From positions 186,001-250,000 of the forward strand of contig NZ_JACHEO010000001.1 in assembly GCF_014201505.1 (NCBI RefSeq): DNA of 64,000 nucleotides, written 5' to 3'. Under the pieces are notes generated by a model that saw nothing but the letters and a program-made list of their open reading frames with translations, had not been told where the DNA came from and made no database searches. Source of the stretch: Desulfoprunum benzoelyticum (GTDB lineage Bacteria; Desulfobacterota; Desulfobulbia; Desulfobulbales; Desulfocapsaceae). Numbering within the stretch: the first letter of the stretch is position 1; every line of letters begins with the position of its first letter. Positions 53,188 to 62,582 of the stretch are shown piece after piece. The translations under genes and the position numbers were made by a program.

Positions 53188-53253
53188 TCAGACTGGCCAT
53201 GCCTTGCCTTGTCCCAACGAGGCCCATCGTTCAATCAGTGTGCAAACTCAGCC

Positions 53254-55308
53254 ATGGAATTCAGTCCGGGAAAACTGCAGAAGCTCTTCGAATACAATTT
53301 TCTTGAATATACATCGTATGTTATCAGGGAAAGGGCGATCCCATCGATCGAGGACGGGCTGAAGCCGGTTCAGCGCCGCCTCCTCCAGACCTTGATCAAT
53401 ATGGAGGACGGCCGTTATCACAAGGTCGCCAACGTCGTCGGCGAAACGATGAAGCTGCACCCGCATGGCGACGCCTCCATCTTCGCCGCCCTGGTCAATC
53501 TTGCCAACAAGGGCTATCTCATTGATCGCCAAGGGAATTTCGGCAACATCTTTACCGGCGACCAGGCCTCGGCGGCCCGGTATATCGAATGCCGGTTGTC
53601 GCCGTTGGCCAAAGAGGTCATCTTCAATAAAGATCTCACCGAATTTATCGATTCCTACGATGGGAGAACGGTCGAACCGGTGACCCTGCCGGCAAAAATT
53701 CCGCTCCTCCTGCTGCAGGGAGCCGATGGAATCGCCGTCGGCATGGCGACCAAGATCCTGCCCCATAATTTCTGCGAACTGCTCGAGGCCCAGAAAAAAA
53801 TCCTGCGCCACCAGGATTTCGTTATCTATCCGGACTTTCAACAGAAAGGATTCATCGATGTCACCGACTACGACGACGGCAATGGCCGGGTCCGTTGTCG
53901 GGCGAAAATCGAAGAGGTCAATGACAAGACCATCGTCATCCGCGATATCCCGTACTCCACGACCACCCAGTCTCTGACCGATTCGATCGAACGGGCGGCC
54001 AAGGCCGGGAAGATCAAAATTGTCTCGATCAACGACTATACCGCCGAAAATGTCGAGATCGAGATCAAACTGGCGCGTGGTGTTTACGCCAAAGACACCA
54101 TCAAGGCATTGTACGCCTTTACCGACTGTGAAATCCCGATTTCACCAAATCTGACGCTGATCCGCGGCAATACTCCTGAAACATCGACTGTCAGTGAAGT
54201 TCTCAGGTACAACACGGAAAAACTTCAGACCGATCTGACCCGGGAGTTGACAATAGACCTGGGGCGCCTGCAGGAAAAATTGCATGCCCGGCTGCTCGAG
54301 CAGATCTTCATTGAAGAGCGTCTTTACAAGAATATCGAAGAAGAGACGAGTTATGCGGCGGTTATAAAGTCTGTGGAAAAATCTCTGACGCCGTTCGCCG
54401 GGGAACTGGTGCGGGCAGTAACGAGGGAGGATGTTGAGAAACTGCTGGAAATCAGAATCAAGCGCATCTCGCGATACGATATCAATCGGCAACAGAAAGA
54501 GATCCGGGATATTCGCAAGGAAATTGCATCGATCGAGAAAAGCCTCAAGGATATGGTGGCGTATACGATCTCCTATCTCGACCGACTACTGGAAAAATAT
54601 GGCCCTCTCTACCCCCGCAATACCGAAATCCGTGCCTTTTCCGAGGTCAGTGTGCGCAAGGTGGCGCCTGCCAATCTGCTGGTCAGCTACAACCGTGAAT
54701 CCGGCTTCATGGGCCATCAGATCAAGAACGAGGAGGAAAGCCAGGACCAGGCGATTGCCTGTTCCGAATACGATCGCCTGCTTCTTTTATTCAGCAACGG
54801 CGTGTACAAGGTTATTCCGGTGACGGACAAACTCTTTGTCGGCCATGAATTGCAATGGTTCGGCAAGGTTGAAAAGGATCTCATTTTTAATGTAATATAT
54901 AGAGATGGCCAGGAAAATCTCGTTTATGCGAAACGATTCAAAACTCCAAGCTTTATTCTAGAGAAAGAATACCGGATATTTCCCGAGCATAAACGATCGA
55001 AGATCCTGCTGCTGACGTTCGGCGAAGGGAAAAACGCCCATATCAGCCTGATGTCGTCACCACGTGCGAAAAGCAACGTCCTCGATGTCTGTTTTGATGA
55101 TTACCTCGTCAAAAATCCTTCCGCCCGGGGAAAGAGGATATCAAACAGAGTTGTCAGAAAGGTTGTCGAAGGAGCACCCGACCAACGAATCGATGAGGTG
55201 AAGAGGCAGATGCCCACACTGCCTGGATTCGCCATTGAACCGCCCGAGGACGCTGACCAGACGGACGATGAGTTCGTGGGCGACAGGGACGGGGAGGATA
55301 TCATCTGA
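53254..55308 (+). CDS. parC: Type IIA DNA topoisomerase A subunit (topoisomerase IV-like)
   Basis: A 684-residue breakage-reunion subunit. The winged-helix and tower region has EDGLKPVQRRLLQT, HPHGDASIFAALVNLA and the catalytic Tyr110 in ARYIECRLS. The C-terminal beta-pinwheel is short, lacking a GyrA box. It lies 66 bases after parE. ATG 53254 is chosen by alignment (MEFSPGKLQKLFEYNFL); the frame is open 15 codons further upstream. Confidence 0.88.
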   Translation: MEFSPGKLQKLFEYNFLEYTSYVIRERAIPSIEDGLKPVQRRLLQTLINMEDGRYHKVANVVGETMKLHPHGDASIFAALVNLANKGYLIDRQGNFGNIFTGDQASAARYIECRLSPLAKEVIFNKDLTEFIDSYDGRTVEPVTLPAKIPLLLLQGADGIAVGMATKILPHNFCELLEAQKKILRHQDFVIYPDFQQKGFIDVTDYDDGNGRVRCRAKIEEVNDKTIVIRDIPYSTTTQSLTDSIERAAKAGKIKIVSINDYTAENVEIEIKLARGVYAKDTIKALYAFTDCEIPISPNLTLIRGNTPETSTVSEVLRYNTEKLQTDLTRELTIDLGRLQEKLHARLLEQIFIEERLYKNIEEETSYAAVIKSVEKSLTPFAGELVRAVTREDVEKLLEIRIKRISRYDINRQQKEIRDIRKEIASIEKSLKDMVAYTISYLDRLLEKYGPLYPRNTEIRAFSEVSVRKVAPANLLVSYNRESGFMGHQIKNEEESQDQAIACSEYDRLLLLFSNGVYKVIPVTDKLFVGHELQWFGKVEKDLIFNVIYRDGQENLVYAKRFKTPSFILEKEYRIFPEHKRSKILLLTFGEGKNAHISLMSSPRAKSNVLDVCFDDYLVKNPSARGKRISNRVVRKVVEGAPDQRIDEVKRQMPTLPGFAIEPPEDADQTDDEFVGDRDGEDII

Positions 55309-55398
55309 TTCGCTGCGATCAATCCGCTGGTCGACATGCGGCAGCAAATCATTAGCAGATAAATTGTGATCATTAAAACGATAGGTTGTTGCCAACAC

Positions 55399-56751
55399 TT
55401 AATGCATTGAATCAACTTTTCCCTTAAGGGAATGCTGCCCCGCATGAACTATCTCAACCTCTAACAGATCTCCGGGGGCGAGATCTGTTTTCTCGTCGAC
55501 ATGGACAATGTGGTTGGTTCCGGTCCTGCCCTGAAAAGCGTTTTCGCTCGTCCTTTCAATCATTATTTCCAGAAGTGATCCCACATAGGCGCTGTTGCGC
55601 GCCAGGCTGATTTCATCCTGCCTCCTCTGGAAGATGGCGAGGCGTTCAGATTTCACTTCTTCGCTGATTTTTCCATCGAAATCACATGAGCGAACACCTG
55701 GACGATCCGAATACTTAAAGGAAAATGATCCGTGAAAGCGGACACGTTCCAGCAAGTCCATGGTCAAGGCAAAATCATCATCGGTTTCACCTGGGAATCC
55801 AACAATGATATCGGTCGTCAAAGCGAGATCCGGCCGGCAGGAAAATAGAGCCTCGACCCTTTCGAGATAATTGGCGATCGTATAATGCCGGTTCATCCGC
55901 TTCAACACCGCGTCTGAACCGGATTGGACGGGAAGATGAAACTGCGGACAAAGGATGGCGATATCACGGAAACATCCGATCAGTTCATCTGACAGATCCT
56001 TGGGATGGGAGGTCGTGAAGCGCAACCGTTGCAACCCTCTGATTTCGGCAACTTGATGAAGAAGCTCGGGGAACGTGCAGGGGAGGGCGGTTCCGTTGAG
56101 CTTCCGGCCATAGGAGTTGACGTTTTGGCCAAGCAGGGTGACCTCCCTCACCCCCTGAGCGACGAGTTTTCTGACCTCCTCAACAACATCCTGCGCACGA
56201 CGGGAAATCTCCCGTCCCCTGGTGTATGGCACAACGCAGTATGAACAGTAGTTGTCACAACCCTGCATAATCGTGACAAAGCGCTTGAAGGAATACAGCT
56301 CGTCCGCCGGCTCGCTGTTCTTCCTGTCAGCGGGAAGAAACGCAGGTATCCGGAATGCCTTGCTCATGGTGGTCGCAACCACCGGTCGATCGGTCCCGGC
56401 AACACGGTCGATATATGTGCCCAGATCATAGATGTTCTGAGTCCCCAGAACCAGATCGACATGAGGCATACGCTGCAGGAGGTGATCGCCCTCCTGCTGG
56501 GCGACACAACCGGCTACACAGATCTTCATCCCTGGTCGCTGTACCTTGATCTTCCTCAAGGCGCCGAGCATGCTCATTACTTTCTGCTCAGCCTTGGCTC
56601 GAATCGTGCAAGTGTTGAGAATTACGAGATCAGCCGATTCCATGTCATGGCTTTCAGCATAGCCATGGGTCGAGAGAATCTGGCTCATGATCTCCGAATC
56701 CCGCTCGTTCATCTGGCAGCCAAATGTCTTTATGAAAACTTTTTTCACCAT
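55399..56751 (-). CDS. miaB: tRNA-2-methylthio-N6-dimethylallyladenosine synthase
   Basis: A radical SAM methylthiotransferase of about 450 residues acting on i6A37 of tRNAs. The N-terminal UPF0004 domain has IKTFGCQMNERDSE, LNTCTIRAKAEQK and VAGCVAQQEG (cluster cysteines). The radical SAM motif is CDNYCSYCVVPYTRG, and the C-terminal TRAM domain includes MIERTSENAFQGRTGTN. ATG 56751 is preferred over GTG 56763. miaA, which makes its substrate, is in the same strand run at 60422. It begins 26 bases after the DUF4911 stop. Confidence 0.95.
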   Translation of the reverse strand: MVKKVFIKTFGCQMNERDSEIMSQILSTHGYAESHDMESADLVILNTCTIRAKAEQKVMSMLGALRKIKVQRPGMKICVAGCVAQQEGDHLLQRMPHVDLVLGTQNIYDLGTYIDRVAGTDRPVVATTMSKAFRIPAFLPADRKNSEPADELYSFKRFVTIMQGCDNYCSYCVVPYTRGREISRRAQDVVEEVRKLVAQGVREVTLLGQNVNSYGRKLNGTALPCTFPELLHQVAEIRGLQRLRFTTSHPKDLSDELIGCFRDIAILCPQFHLPVQSGSDAVLKRMNRHYTIANYLERVEALFSCRPDLALTTDIIVGFPGETDDDFALTMDLLERVRFHGSFSFKYSDRPGVRSCDFDGKISEEVKSERLAIFQRRQDEISLARNSAYVGSLLEIMIERTSENAFQGRTGTNHIVHVDEKTDLAPGDLLEVEIVHAGQHSLKGKVDSMH

Positions 56752-56776
56752 TATACTAGACACATAATTAAAGGTA

Positions 56777-56995
56777 TTAATGCTTTTTCAATACTTCAGA
56801 GAGACTTCCAAGCAATTCCAGGATCTCCTTTTTCAAACCGGGGCTGAATCGCAGTACAACCACTCCATGCTTTTCAGGGCAACTCGTGAGAACACCGAAA
56901 TTGTCGTAGCCCTCGAGGATGCTTTTTAAATAATGAAATTTTTCCTCAGAGATACGGAGAAACAGCTGGTCCAATGTGTTAAGATTTGGCTTCAT
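56777..56995 (-). CDS. DUF4911 domain protein
   Basis: A 72-residue protein consistent with DUF4911, a small family common in Desulfobacterota. Visible: LRISEEKFHYLKSILEGYDNFGVL and VVVLRFSPGLKKEILELLGSL, an alpha-beta arrangement resembling an ACT-like fold. It starts two bases after the purB stop and is followed by miaB. Function unknown. Confidence 0.75.
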   Translation of the reverse strand: MKPNLNTLDQLFLRISEEKFHYLKSILEGYDNFGVLTSCPEKHGVVVLRFSPGLKKEILELLGSLSEVLKKH

Positions 56996-56997
56996 CG

Positions 56998-58443
56998 TTA
57001 TACGGTAATTATTGAATCCTGCGTCCCGAATTGCCCCTCGTACCTGTCAAGAAGAGGGTAGACCGCTTCTCTGAGATATTCTTCGGTCTGCTCGGGAGCG
57101 CGCCCGATAAAGCCACTCTGATCAGCAATGATATCTTCGAGTTCGTCGATGGAAAATGGAACCCGATCGTCATCTGCCAACCGCTGCATCAAGTCATTGT
57201 CCCTGCCTTGTTCCTTCACTGTTCTTCCAGCAGCAATGGAATGTTCTTTGACGATCTCATGAATATCCTGTCGGCTCATACCTCGGCTCACTGCCTCCAT
57301 CAGGATTTTCTCAGTGGCCATAAACGGAAGTTCAGCCAAAATATGACGACTGGCTTGTTTCGGAAAAACAACCATATCCGAAGTTATATTCATATACAGC
57401 TTAAGTATTGCATCAGTCAGCAGAAAACACTGGGGGATGTCCATTCGGCGGATCGCGGAATCGTCGAGGGTCCGTTCAAACCACTGATTGCTGAAGGTAA
57501 CTCCAAAATTCGGCGCCAGTCCCATAAGCTTTCGGGCCAATCCGGTCATCCGTTCCGCCCGCATCGGGTTTCTCTTGTAGGCCATGGCCGAAGAACCGGT
57601 CTGATTCTTTTCAAACGGTTCCTCCAGAACTTTGAGATTTGAAAGCAAACGGAGATCGACGGCAAATTTATGGGCCGATGCGCCGATCCCGGCCAATGTC
57701 TCCGCCATCTTCATGTCCAGTTTGCGGGTATAGGTCTGGCTGGTGACGGCAAAAGTATCGCTGAATCCGAGCTTTTCCGCCACTCTCTGATCCATGAGGC
57801 GAACTTTTTCGTGATCTCCCTTGAAAAGTTCAAGAAAGGTCGCCTGAGTGCCAACAGTCCCTTTCGCGCCCCTGGCCTTCAACTGGGACAGAAACATCTC
57901 GATATAGTCAAGATCCATGATCAAATCTTGAATATACAAGGTCATTCTTTTGCCGATCGTGACCGGTTGAGCCGGTTGGTAGTGGGTGTAGCCAAGAGTC
58001 GGTAATTGACGATACTTGTAGGCAAAATCGGCCAGGTTTTTGATAACTTGGAGCAGGGCGCTCCTGATGAGCGCAAACGCTTCCCGCTGGATGATCAGAT
58101 CGGTATTACAGACAACAAATTGCGACGTGGCCCCAAGGTGGATGATGCCACTGGCCTTGGGGCATTTAAGTCCGTACTCGTAGACATGGGCCATAACGTC
58201 GTGACGGATCTCACGTTCCTTGGCAGCGGCGATGTCATAGTCGATGTTTTCGCAATTGGCACGCATTTCGTGAAGCATTTCGGCAGTGATGATATCAGTC
58301 AGGCCGTACTCATATTGGGATTCCGCCAAGGCTATCCAGCATTTACGCCAGGTTGTGAACTTCTTTTTTTCAGAGAAGAGCTGCTGCATGGCCTTGCTGG
58401 TGTATCTGCTTACAAGGGGTTCCTGGTAGATATCCCTGTTCAT
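56998..58443 (-). CDS. purB: Adenylosuccinate lyase
   Basis: A 481-residue homotetrameric lyase acting in two purine steps. The VTSQTYTRKLDM region and the signature SSAMAYKRNPMRAERM hold the active-site residues, and HDVMAHVYEYG with HLGATSQFV (catalytic histidine region) is present. The longer form (about 480 residues) fits the subgroup of this enzyme found in anaerobes and eukaryotes. ATG 58443 is set by AAGGAG eight bases upstream; an upstream ATG at 58467 lacks one. A 250-base AT-rich gap separates it from recJ. Confidence 0.94.
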   Translation of the reverse strand: MNRDIYQEPLVSRYTSKAMQQLFSEKKKFTTWRKCWIALAESQYEYGLTDIITAEMLHEMRANCENIDYDIAAAKEREIRHDVMAHVYEYGLKCPKASGIIHLGATSQFVVCNTDLIIQREAFALIRSALLQVIKNLADFAYKYRQLPTLGYTHYQPAQPVTIGKRMTLYIQDLIMDLDYIEMFLSQLKARGAKGTVGTQATFLELFKGDHEKVRLMDQRVAEKLGFSDTFAVTSQTYTRKLDMKMAETLAGIGASAHKFAVDLRLLSNLKVLEEPFEKNQTGSSAMAYKRNPMRAERMTGLARKLMGLAPNFGVTFSNQWFERTLDDSAIRRMDIPQCFLLTDAILKLYMNITSDMVVFPKQASRHILAELPFMATEKILMEAVSRGMSRQDIHEIVKEHSIAAGRTVKEQGRDNDLMQRLADDDRVPFSIDELEDIIADQSGFIGRAPEQTEEYLREAVYPLLDRYEGQFGTQDSIITV

Positions 58444-58693
58444 GTACGACTCCTTGAAGTATGCCAAAACGGATGATTTGTTTTGTCTATCTTACTGAAA
58501 ATGCGTTATTCATCAATCGCCATAAAGACCCAACCGATGTCCTCGAAGAGAAATATGCTTATACCATTTTTCCTGCCAAAGAAAAACCTTCCACTAATTT
58601 TCACGATATTTTAAATGTCGCATAATGTATATTATGTTTACCAATGTAATATGCTGTTTTTCATACTGATTTCCATTCAAATCTCTTTTCCTC
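58444..58693. other. AT-rich intergenic region between recJ and purB
   Basis: This 250-base stretch holds no gene on either strand that I can support. It contains the inverted repeat CATAAT-GTAT-ATTATG at 58621-58636 and several TATA-like hexamers on the minus strand, so it probably contains the purB promoter. I could not fix one -35/-10 pair. Confidence 0.4.
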
Positions 58694-60415
58694 TCAGTGA
58701 TTTGGAATTTTTAAATCAAGAACCAGCACCTGCCATCGCAGATTGCCGTTGAATCTGTTCGGGGCAAGCGAATACACCACCTCACACCCCCTGCCCTCTC
58801 TGGCGATCTTGATCTTGTCGCCGAGGTGAAAACCGATACCCTTGCATGGCCTGCCATTTGTCCTGAAGGAAATCTGCAGATGTTCCTTTCTACTGCCGAC
58901 CTGTCGTACGTCTATTATGACAGCTTCTTTGTCGACAAAAATGGGTCGTTCATTTCCCTGACCGAACGGTTCACAAAGAGAGAGGATATTCAGATAGCTT
59001 GGGCTGAAGATTTCCTGGATTGAAATTTCGTCTTCAGGAACGACTTCGGTGATCGATTTTTCAACTGGCGAGGACTTCACAGCCAAATAAACTTTGTTCT
59101 TAAATTCCTTTAAATTACCTTCCTTTAAGGACAGTCCGGCAGCCGCCTTGTGACCTCCGTAGGACTCCAAAAGATCCTTGCAAAAATGCAAAATATTCGT
59201 GATATCGATATGTTCAGGACTTCTACAGGATCCCTTCAAGACCTTGTTATCACCGCAGTCACCACCGTCAATGTCAATCGCCGAAAGAACGATAGTCGGC
59301 GTCTTGAACAATTCCATCAATCTTGACGCCAGGATACCGAGAATACCATGATGAAAATCACCATTGACGATGCAACAACGCGTTGATTCAACTTCAAATT
59401 GATCGATCAAAGCTAAAGCTTTTTCTAGATCTTTTTCGCATGTTGATTTTCTCAACGTATTTAATTGATCCAGTTTTCTTGCCATTTTTTTTGCTTCAAG
59501 CTCCCCTCTGCAGGTAAGAAGCTCAACCGCAAGTTTTGCGTTCGCCATTCGGCCCGCCGCGTTGAGCTTGGGTCCAAGCTGAAATCCGACATCATCGGCA
59601 AATATTTTTCCATCGGCAATACCCGAGGTCTCGAGCAGTGATCGCAAACCTGGAAACTCTGTTTTTCCCAGTACTTCTAGACCGGCTCTAACCAGTACCC
59701 TGTTCGATCTCCGTAACGGCACCATATCGGCAATCGATCCCAATGCGGCAAAAGAGAGAAAATGTTTCAGATTCGGCACTGCTTGATTCTCGAAGTAGCC
59801 ATGCTCTCTCAGGAAGGAGCGCAAGCCTGCTGCCAGATAGAAAGCGACGCCGACTCCGGCGAGATGCTCACCACAAAAACCACAGTCTGGTTGATTGGGG
59901 TTGATGACGATACAGGGCGGCAGGCTGTCGGATGAAATCCGGTGATGATCCGTTATGATCGCCGCAGCACCCCATCGTTGCAGTTCGACAATTTCGCTGC
60001 TATTCGCTATCCCGCAATCGACTGTTATCAATAGGTAACTGAAATCATTGATTGTCTCGCCAATTTTTCGCAGATTTTGAATATTCAGGCCGTACCCTTC
60101 CGTCAGGCGATCGGGGACATGCCAATACACTTCCTTCCCAAGGCAACGGAAGAACGAAATCAGCAGGGCGATGCCGGTCGTCCCGTCGACATCGTAATCG
60201 CCCCACAGGACGATGTTGCGGTTGGTATCGAGGGCGGCGACGATGCATTTGACCGCTTCCTCCATTCCCTTCATCAAAAACGGGGATGGAAGATCACTGA
60301 GATGCGGGTAGAGAAAGCCCTCAACCTGGTTTTTGCCTTCGAGCCCCCTTCTCTCCAGGATGTTAACCAGGGCCTCGGGGATATCTTCGTAACGGATGGA
60401 ATTATTTCCGGCCAT
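58694..60415 (-). CDS. recJ: Single-stranded-DNA-specific exonuclease RecJ
   Basis: A 573-residue 5'-3' exonuclease of the DHH superfamily. The catalytic motifs WGDYDVDGTTGIALL, LITVDCGIANSSEI and IITDHHRI are present, as is GPKLNAAGRMANAKLAVELL. A C-terminal OB-type region includes EDEISIQEIFSPSYL. It overlaps nothing and follows miaA by six bases, so they are likely co-transcribed. Works in recombination and mismatch repair. Confidence 0.95.
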   Translation of the reverse strand: MAGNNSIRYEDIPEALVNILERRGLEGKNQVEGFLYPHLSDLPSPFLMKGMEEAVKCIVAALDTNRNIVLWGDYDVDGTTGIALLISFFRCLGKEVYWHVPDRLTEGYGLNIQNLRKIGETINDFSYLLITVDCGIANSSEIVELQRWGAAAIITDHHRISSDSLPPCIVINPNQPDCGFCGEHLAGVGVAFYLAAGLRSFLREHGYFENQAVPNLKHFLSFAALGSIADMVPLRRSNRVLVRAGLEVLGKTEFPGLRSLLETSGIADGKIFADDVGFQLGPKLNAAGRMANAKLAVELLTCRGELEAKKMARKLDQLNTLRKSTCEKDLEKALALIDQFEVESTRCCIVNGDFHHGILGILASRLMELFKTPTIVLSAIDIDGGDCGDNKVLKGSCRSPEHIDITNILHFCKDLLESYGGHKAAAGLSLKEGNLKEFKNKVYLAVKSSPVEKSITEVVPEDEISIQEIFSPSYLNILSLCEPFGQGNERPIFVDKEAVIIDVRQVGSRKEHLQISFRTNGRPCKGIGFHLGDKIKIAREGRGCEVVYSLAPNRFNGNLRWQVLVLDLKIPNH

Positions 60416-60421
60416 CGGTGC

Positions 60422-61393
60422 TCAGCGATACGTTGTTGCGCGTGGTGAAAGTTCATCGCGCCAGGAGGCGATCCTCTCGATTATTGGTGCGCCAGTTGCA
60501 ACCTCGTACCACTCGATCTGATCCATACCGTTGAACCAGGTGAACTGCCGCTTGGCGTACCGCCGTGTATCCCTCGACAAATAGGTTAGCATCTGTTCCG
60601 ATGTCCATGTACTATCGATATATTTGATCATATGTTTGTAACCGATGGATTGAAGGGACGGCAGATCTTGACGGTACCCACGCGCCAGCAATCCCCGTAC
60701 CTCCTCCTCCAGGCCATCGGCGATCATCTGCCGGCAACGTTCGTTTATCCGGGCATACAGCGTTTGCCGATCGCACCTGAGGCCGAGCAGCAGGATGCTG
60801 CCCCAGACCGCCGGGCCGGTCCGGCCTCGTTGTTCGCGCAGGTGTGAAGACCAGGGAATGCCGGTGGCCTGATAAATCTCCAGGGCCCGGAGCAGCCGCT
60901 GGCTGTCGTTGACATGAATTCGTGCCGCCGACGGCGGGTCGCAGGAGGCAAGCTCCCGGTATAACCGTGCAGGCCCTTCCACGGCCAATCTCTGCTGCAG
61001 TCTCGTCCGTATCTGGTGATTCACCGGCAGGCATTCGAAGATGCCGTCAACCAGGGCCTTCAGGTACAATCCGGTGCCGCCGGTCAGCAGCGGCAGTTTT
61101 TTTCGCAGGTGAATGTCGATGATTGCAGCGGTGGCATCCCGGACAAATCTGGCCGCATCGTACTGTTCGTCAGGATCGGCGATGTCGATCAGATGATGCC
61201 GCACCCTGGAGCGCTCGGCGACGCTGGCTTTGGCCGTACCGATGTCCATATATCTGTAGACCTGCATCGAATCGACGCTGACGATCTCGCAATCAAAGCG
61301 TTCCGCGATCTGCAAGGAAAGTGCCGTCTTGCCGATCGCCGTGGGACCGACGAGAACCAGTACCGGCGACATTGACTGGGGAATGGTTTTCAT
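60422..61393 (-). CDS. miaA: tRNA dimethylallyltransferase
   Basis: A 323-residue enzyme adding a dimethylallyl group to A37 of tRNAs reading UNN codons. The P-loop LVGPTAIGKTALSL, VSVDSMQVYRYMDIGTAK, HLIDIADPDEQYDAARFV and the LLTGGTGLYLKAL segment are diagnostic. It supplies the substrate for MiaB. The start codon overlaps the ComEA-like gene's stop (ATGA). Confidence 0.96.
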   Translation of the reverse strand: MKTIPQSMSPVLVLVGPTAIGKTALSLQIAERFDCEIVSVDSMQVYRYMDIGTAKASVAERSRVRHHLIDIADPDEQYDAARFVRDATAAIIDIHLRKKLPLLTGGTGLYLKALVDGIFECLPVNHQIRTRLQQRLAVEGPARLYRELASCDPPSAARIHVNDSQRLLRALEIYQATGIPWSSHLREQRGRTGPAVWGSILLLGLRCDRQTLYARINERCRQMIADGLEEEVRGLLARGYRQDLPSLQSIGYKHMIKYIDSTWTSEQMLTYLSRDTRRYAKRQFTWFNGMDQIEWYEVATGAPIIERIASWRDELSPRATTYR

Positions 61394-61830
61394 TGCGATC
61401 CAGCGAAGGAAAATTGCGATTCGAGTTGACGGACCCGTTTGTGACCGATGCCGGGAACCTGCAACAGATCTTCACGGCTCCGGAAAACGACGCCTTGCTC
61501 ACGGACCCGGATAATCTCGGAGGCCAGATGCGGCCCAATGCCATCGATGGTCTCCAGCAATTTGGCATCAGCATCATTGACGGGGATCGGTTGAAAGAAA
61601 AATGGCGCCAAGCGCGGTTCGACGTGGTCAATATCCGAACGAACCCGGCAGTCCCGGCCGCTGCAGACCGCAAGCACACCCCCGTCCCAGCGCAACTGCA
61701 CGGTTTCCGGGTCGGCGGCAGCCTTGGGCGGCTTGGCCGGCCACAGCATCCTGCCGGCCACGGCAATATGGAGCAGCGCCGCCAAGACCAAAAGCATCAC
61801 TATGCGTCTGTCGAGTTCAGTTGCTGGCAT
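61390..61830 (-). CDS. ComEA-like helix-hairpin-helix protein, membrane-anchored
   Basis: A 146-residue protein with an N-terminal hydrophobic helix (VMLLVLAALLHIAVAG, about residues 11-26) and a C-terminal pair of helix-hairpin-helix motifs (LLETIDGIGPHLASEIIRVREQ and LLQVPGIGHKRVRQL), as in ComEA DNA-uptake or general HhH proteins. ATG 61830 is taken; the frame extends to a TTG at 61908. A 201-base gap without a gene separates it from trmL. It is co-translated with miaA. Confidence 0.8.
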   Translation of the reverse strand: MPATELDRRIVMLLVLAALLHIAVAGRMLWPAKPPKAAADPETVQLRWDGGVLAVCSGRDCRVRSDIDHVEPRLAPFFFQPIPVNDADAKLLETIDGIGPHLASEIIRVREQGVVFRSREDLLQVPGIGHKRVRQLESQFSFAGSQ

Positions 61831-62031
61831 CGGATTTGTTGGTTTTTCTCCCCTGGGAACCTGATCCGTCCGGTCGTTCCAACCGTGAATGTAGCCGCAG
61901 GGAATCAAAATGCAAGGCTAGCAATAGCCGGACTCCCTGGCGTCGGCCAGTTTTCCCTTGTTTTCATGGCCTGCATTCAGTATAGCTCCTGTGCCTTACG
62001 AATAACGTCTCGCCAACTGCCAGGAAAGAAC

Positions 62032-62514
62032 ATGCAACAACAGGATCGTTTTCACATCGTGCTCGTCGAACCGGAAATCCCACCCAACACCGGCTCGATC
62101 GCCCGTCTGTGCGGAGCCACGGACTCCGTCCTGCACCTCGTGCACCCACTCGGCTTTTCCACCTCCGACAAACATCTCAAGCGGGCCGGCCTTGATTACT
62201 GGGAACATGTCAATATCGTCCATTGGGACAACCTGGACGCGTTTCTCCGGGCCCAGGATGAGCGCCGACTCTTTTTCTTTACGACCAAGGTCAAAAGGTC
62301 GTATATTGAAGCCTCATTCCAACCTGGGGATTATCTCATATTCGGCAGGGAGACCAAGGGCTTGCCGGAGGAAATTCTCTCGTTGTACAATGACCGTTGC
62401 TACACCGTGCCGATGAGAAACTCAAATATTCGCAGCCTCAACCTTGCAATGACCGCCGGCATTGTCTTATATGAGGCGATCCGTCAGATAGGCCTGCACG
62501 GAGAGTGCCTCTGA
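62032..62514 (+). CDS. trmL: tRNA (cytidine/uridine-34 2'-O) methyltransferase TrmL
   Basis: A 160-residue SPOUT methyltransferase modifying the wobble base of leucine tRNAs. IVLVEPEIPPNTGSIARLCG, LIFGRETKGLPEEIL and IRSLNLAMTAGIVLYEAIR are the SPOUT motifs 1-3 forming the knot. Length is normal for TrmL. CAGGAAAG precedes ATG 62032. serC lies 68 bases downstream. Confidence 0.94.
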   Translation: MQQQDRFHIVLVEPEIPPNTGSIARLCGATDSVLHLVHPLGFSTSDKHLKRAGLDYWEHVNIVHWDNLDAFLRAQDERRLFFFTTKVKRSYIEASFQPGDYLIFGRETKGLPEEILSLYNDRCYTVPMRNSNIRSLNLAMTAGIVLYEAIRQIGLHGECL

Positions 62515-62582
62515 GTACACTGTTTCCGTCAGCAGTGCAACATCATCCCCCTTCACCATTATTTATCAAAGGAGATATATCC

